This document shows positions 60,340 to 64,000 of a DNA stretch of 64,000 nt, piece after piece. The notes under the pieces are model-generated. The model was not told where the DNA came from and made no database searches. It saw only the letters and a list, made by a program, of their open reading frames with translations. The stretch covers positions 13,470,001 through 13,534,000 of the forward strand of contig NC_079880.1 of the NCBI RefSeq assembly GCF_029227915.1, read 5' to 3'. This DNA comes from Hydractinia symbiolongicarpus (taxonomy: Eukaryota > Cnidaria > Hydrozoa > Anthoathecata > Hydractiniidae). Made by a program: the position numbers and the translations under genes. Positions within the stretch are counted from its first letter, which is position 1. Each line of letters opens with the position of its first letter.

Positions 60340-61985
60340 CTAATACTGTGGAGATAATAAAAGTGTAAAAAAAGCCAGAACAAATTGCACTGCACTTCTC
60401 CCTAAAAGAATCTTATTTCGGCACACGGCTATGTTAAAACGCCTAGGTTTTGATCATAACAAATAAAGTGGTACGCTGTAGCGGTACGATCGCGATTGGG
60501 AAACTTCCACATAGAGTGAGGGGGGTAATCTAGAAAAAACTTTCCCATCTTTTTCACATATTTCGGAAACTTTAAAAAGTAAATAATAAATATAACAAAA
60601 TTAAGACCTATTTGTATGATAAAACAATTTTTATGTTGTTATTGTTGACTGAGTTTAGATATATAGCCAATAATAGAAAATAATCAACCCCCTAAATATA
60701 ACTATATAAAGACGGAAATTGATTGGTGCATTCACTATCGTACCATAATCATAAGAAAGAAGGATGACCATGATTCATTATTAAGGCTAAAGTACAAGTA
60801 ATTTGGACGAAGGAATTTTAATTTTTTCACAAATTTCAGCTAAACTGATAAATTAGAAATTAAGGGTGGAGCATACATTGATAACAAGTTAAAGCATTAA
60901 CAAATTGACATGCATCAAAATAAGAATAAAGAACGGGAAGGTCGAAATTTTACTGACATATTTTTATCCTAAAGCAGAACCAAAAAAAAAAAAAAACATG
61001 GCAAAGTATCTTCAGTGCATAGTCAGTTTTTGTTGCGATTTTAGAAACTTTTTTTGCATTGCAAAATTAAGAATATTCTCATGATATTATTGAAGATATT
61101 ATTTCGGTTTGTCTGTTCAGTATTCATATTAGATGGGAGAAGGATCTCCCGAAACGTCGCCTACTAAACTATCATGTTCAAGAAATGATAAACTTTCCAC
61201 AGTAAATCTCATGATATGTTCTAAAAAGCACAGACTTGTGTAGTGAGCCATTAGACGATTGTAGATGAGTCACTAGAACAGTGTAAACGGTAGCCAGGAG
61301 AGCCAGCATAATTTTTCTTACCACCAGGAAATCAATTAATTAGATATCGTCGAAAAAGCTAAGTTAACTAGTTATGTACACGTATGTAAACGAGTCGCTA
61401 AATGACGAGACGAAAACATGCTGTTTCGCAAAAAGTATTTCGTTGGCGTAGAAGAGGCCTAGATAGATAGATGTGCATAATTTACATGTCTAGCCTTTCA
61501 AATTTCGACAATGGTTATTATTACCACAAGGGATCATGTTCTAGAGTTTTACTGCTCATTTAAGGCTACTCAGACGAAATTAGGGTCCGTGCTCTACTAC
61601 TAGACATCTCCCTGCAACATCTAACGGCCCACACAGTGTAAAATCTCACCAAATTTTCTCACATGGCTGTGGTTTACCCCGGGAATTGCAGCATGTGTTT
61701 CCACTCAAACGAATTTCTCTACAGTTCTGTTGTTTTTTTGCAAAAACATTTTTTGATTATAAAATCAAATTGTCTAAGATAGTATTTAAGTTTTTTTTCA
61801 GGTATCCGTTAAAATCTACATTTTAGTTACAACAGCGTGCCTAAATTTTAGCTGAGGCTACAATCCCGGACATAATATTTTCGCAAAAGGGTGTTTTTGT
61901 ATATTTCCCGTAAAGGTAAAACAGTATTACTAGTGTACTTAGCAACCATCGGTAGGCTTCAAAAGTTAGACTTAGAAAGGTTGTA
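60340..61985. other. Gene-free interval
   Basis: No gene was recognised. A poly(A) run lies at about 60985. Splice-like and start-like sites were searched on the minus strand for a better NPC1 first exon, without a convincing hit. Confidence 0.45.
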
Positions 61986-62245
61986 GAAGCCCAGTAACCA
62001 GCATCGAAATTGCGCTGTCTGCACTTTCTGTAATATCACATTTTGGAACAACCCTCTTTGCGATCAGCAAGAGTTCAAAAAACGCAGAAATCAAATTAGC
62101 ACACTTTTTAAGATTTTGGATCTAACTAAATAACCCAAGATCCTAAGCCATAAATCCGTTGTGACTTTAATAAGCAAGCTTTGACAAGTTTGTAGTGCGT
62201 CTTACTTAGACAGAAACGGCTTTCTCAATTGCTTGCAGCTACCAG
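61985..62245 (+). repeat. Dispersed repeat family copy (62.0 kb)
   Basis: Shares AACTAAATAACCCAAGATCC-like and AAATCCGTTGTGA-like words and the GTGCGTCTTACTTAGACAGA word with the copies at 2.0 and 41.2 kb. It is diverged and lies directly upstream of the MULE relic. Confidence 0.45.
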
Positions 62246-62308
62246 CTTTGAGATTTGCAACAATATTTGTACGGGATTATAGGTATATTTATTTTTTTTG
62301 ACATGTTT

Positions 62309-62339
62309 TTTTTTAAGAATAGTAACTATTCTTAAAAAA
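62309..62339. repeat. 15-bp-armed palindrome
   Basis: TTTTTTAAGAATAGT and its exact complement share the central A at 62324. No loop is present, so it would form a cruciform rather than a hairpin. It lies between the dispersed repeat and the MULE relic and may mark an element junction. Confidence 0.75.
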
Positions 62340-62399
62340 GCCCCGATGTTTTGTACAACTGAGGCGAAAACAAAACTGACTTGATTATCCACGACTCAA

Positions 62400-63720
62400 T
62401 TATCCCGCATAAATGCATCGTGCGCGTGGTAATATCTTATTCTCAGAAACTGTGCACGAGAAAACCGCCGAAACGGTTAACATGAATGCACAAAAACAAA
62501 TGACAAAAGTTGCTGCAGAAAAAACATTACATTTTTTACAATTCTGTTCATACATCATTGAATTAGAGAAAGCCGAATTACCATTAAACCAAAGAAAGGA
62601 TAATAGAGCAAATACCAACTGGTATATATCAAGCATCAAAACTCTACACAAGAACTCTACCAGACACAGGAGCATACCTTTCCTCCGTCTCAAACCAGTT
62701 CCAAAGTGGCAAATATTAAATCTGTTATTAGACGAAAAGCGGAGGACTTGGCTGATACAAGCCACCAAATCCTAACTGTAGAACTCAGTAACATATATGG
62801 AAGCGTTGCTGTTAACTTTCTATCAATGGATACCATGCGCAGAAATATCCGTGCAAATCGACAAGATTTGCACGGATATTTCTGCCATGGTAAGATCTCC
62901 TGATTTTCAAGAGGGTGGAGTGGCAGTCAATTATTCTATTTGCTTCACGGCAAGGGTTGCAGTTGATGGAACTTTCAAAGTATGCCCTGAAATACTTTTT
63001 CAGTTGTGTACTGTACATGGGCAGTTTAGTGGTAGAATCTTTCCGACTGTATTTGCGTTTGTTTTAAATAAATCATACATACATAAGATCTTTCCAAGAA
63101 CTTTTCAACCAAATTCAAGGTAACGATTCAGGAAAAATATTCCTGGACTTCGAGCGAAGTGCGATTAATGCCATTCTTACCGTGAATCCAGTAGATGTAT
63201 GTTAAAGGTTGTTCTTACCATCTCCGCTCAAATGTATGGAAACATGTACAAAGGCTAGGGATGCAACACCGAATGATTTGTGTGCTCGCCTTTGTACCAC
63301 CGAATGACGTCATCAATAGTTATGATTAGCTTTGCGACGAAATTCATAATAACCTCAATTTGGATGCAGATGACCTTCTAGAGTATTATGAAGACATACA
63401 CATTCACAGATTCCAGGAGCAATGAACCTTGTCGACCACCTATGTTATCTTTGGCATAGGTGGTCTTTGGCTCATGTCCTATAGAACTGAAGAAGAGTTG
63501 ACGAGAGCAAACATTATAACATTGAGGGATGGTGGCGAACCTTTCAAGGATATTTAAAATCTTTTAACTGCAAAACAAAGTTTATTAAAAAAGGAAAAGA
63601 CTGCTAGACGTGTTTCGGCATCTTGGAGGACATCCTGCTCCACCTCGATGAAGACGATCTTGACAGCAACGCCAAAATTTTTGACTACACAGCATCATAG
63701 AATACCCACCCAGTATTGCT
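62400..63720 (+). pseudogene. Decayed MULE-type transposase
   Basis: The upstream part (about 62706-62865) has KAEDLADTSHQILT and TMRRNIRANRQD, typical of the region before the catalytic core. The core follows: RVAVDGTFKVCPEILFQL with the first catalytic aspartate at 62965-62967, VHGQFSGRIFPTVFAFVLNK, then in another frame IFLDFERSAINAI with the second aspartate at 63146-63148, LEYYEDI-like words near 63385, and YNIEGWWRTFQGYLK with a glutamate at 63523-63525. The order matches the MULE transposase domain of FLYWCH/MULE proteins in animals. Stops and at least one frameshift between the two aspartates show that it is dead. The frames 62413-62775 and 62797-63123 are parts of it; minus-strand frames are shadows. 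Confidence 0.65.
62833..62890 (+). repeat. 58-nt foldback inside the MULE relic
   Basis: GCAGAAATATCCGTGCAAATC (62839-62859) is followed by GACAA and its exact 21-nt complement (62865-62885). CCATG and CATGG extend the stem by 5 bp past a single bulged C. The left arm is transposase coding sequence (RRNIRANR). The right arm is a new inverted copy of it. Confidence 0.9.
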
Positions 63721-64000
63721 GACAAAACTTAGCTTTTTAATACTCTTTACATTGTATTTAGTTTAGCATTTAAAATAATTTTAAAATACTTATGTTTACA
63801 TACTTCACTTTGTATCGTTTTAAAGTGAATGTGTTTCTTTCGTTGCTATCAGAAATTAGTTTGTTCGTATTATTTCGTTTGGATATGATTTTTGTTCGAT
63901 TCATTACTTGTAGCGTTAAACTGTGTTTTAAAAAGAAAATACATGTAACTCATTCTCACAATAGTACACTTCTTTTTATTAATTATTTTTATAGCAGCAA

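Overview
This is a eukaryotic, animal-type genomic window, AT-rich (roughly two thirds A+T), with spliced genes, long introns and dense mobile-element debris. A cnidarian, most likely a hydrozoan, is the best guess. The evidence is a metazoan-type NPC1 gene, decayed copies of multicopy protein families that I associate with cnidarian genomes, and GCTA-rich satellites. The species cannot be fixed from the sequence alone.

Layout. 0.46-1.19 kb: piggyBac-like MITE with TTAA flanks. 1.2-11.3 kb: mostly gene-free, with scattered repeat fragments. 11.4-12.55 kb: a three-exon gene on + for a putative secreted protein of unknown family, with a TATA box. 13.0-13.27 kb: tRNA-derived SINE. 18.0-18.2 kb: GCTA-rich minisatellite. 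18.6-32.6 kb: a tandem segmental duplication. Its units carry a reverse-oriented Helitron (H2) inserted in a decayed multicopy gene. In unit 2 a second Helitron (H1) is inserted inside H2 and is followed by a nearly identical inverted copy of H1, giving a 2.64-kb-armed palindrome at 26.1-31.5 kb. 31.5-33.85 kb: the rest of the decayed multicopy gene. 34.5-39.85 kb: relic of an integrase-bearing, virus-like (Polinton/Maverick-type) element, with the integrase block on - and structural-like fragments on +. 43.0-43.7 kb: pogo/Tigger remnant. 47.0-47.5 kb: second piggyBac-like MITE. 49.26-58.54 kb: NPC1 on -, eight exons resolved to the base, first exon uncertain. 59.5-60.2 kb: relic of a class A GPCR. 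62.4-63.7 kb: decayed MULE-type transposase containing a foldback duplication.

Only NPC1 and the 11.4-12.5 kb gene look functional. NPC1 is the lysosomal/endosomal sterol-transport membrane protein. Its reading frame is intact through all eight splice junctions, and the sterol-sensing domain is well conserved. It lacks the C-terminal LLNF-type sorting tail and two cysteines of the N-terminal domain known from the human protein. The other coding-like segments are transposon or virus-like remains broken by stops and frameshifts.

The most interesting system is the nested Helitron locus. The tandem copy gives an empty site that fixes the H1 ends exactly (A/T insertion, 5' TC, 3' hairpin plus CTAG). 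The inverted H1 copy lacks its own 3' end but stops exactly at the Helitron 5' terminus, where unit 1 still has the related H2 5' terminus. This suggests template switching between homeologous Helitron ends and a resulting chimeric element.
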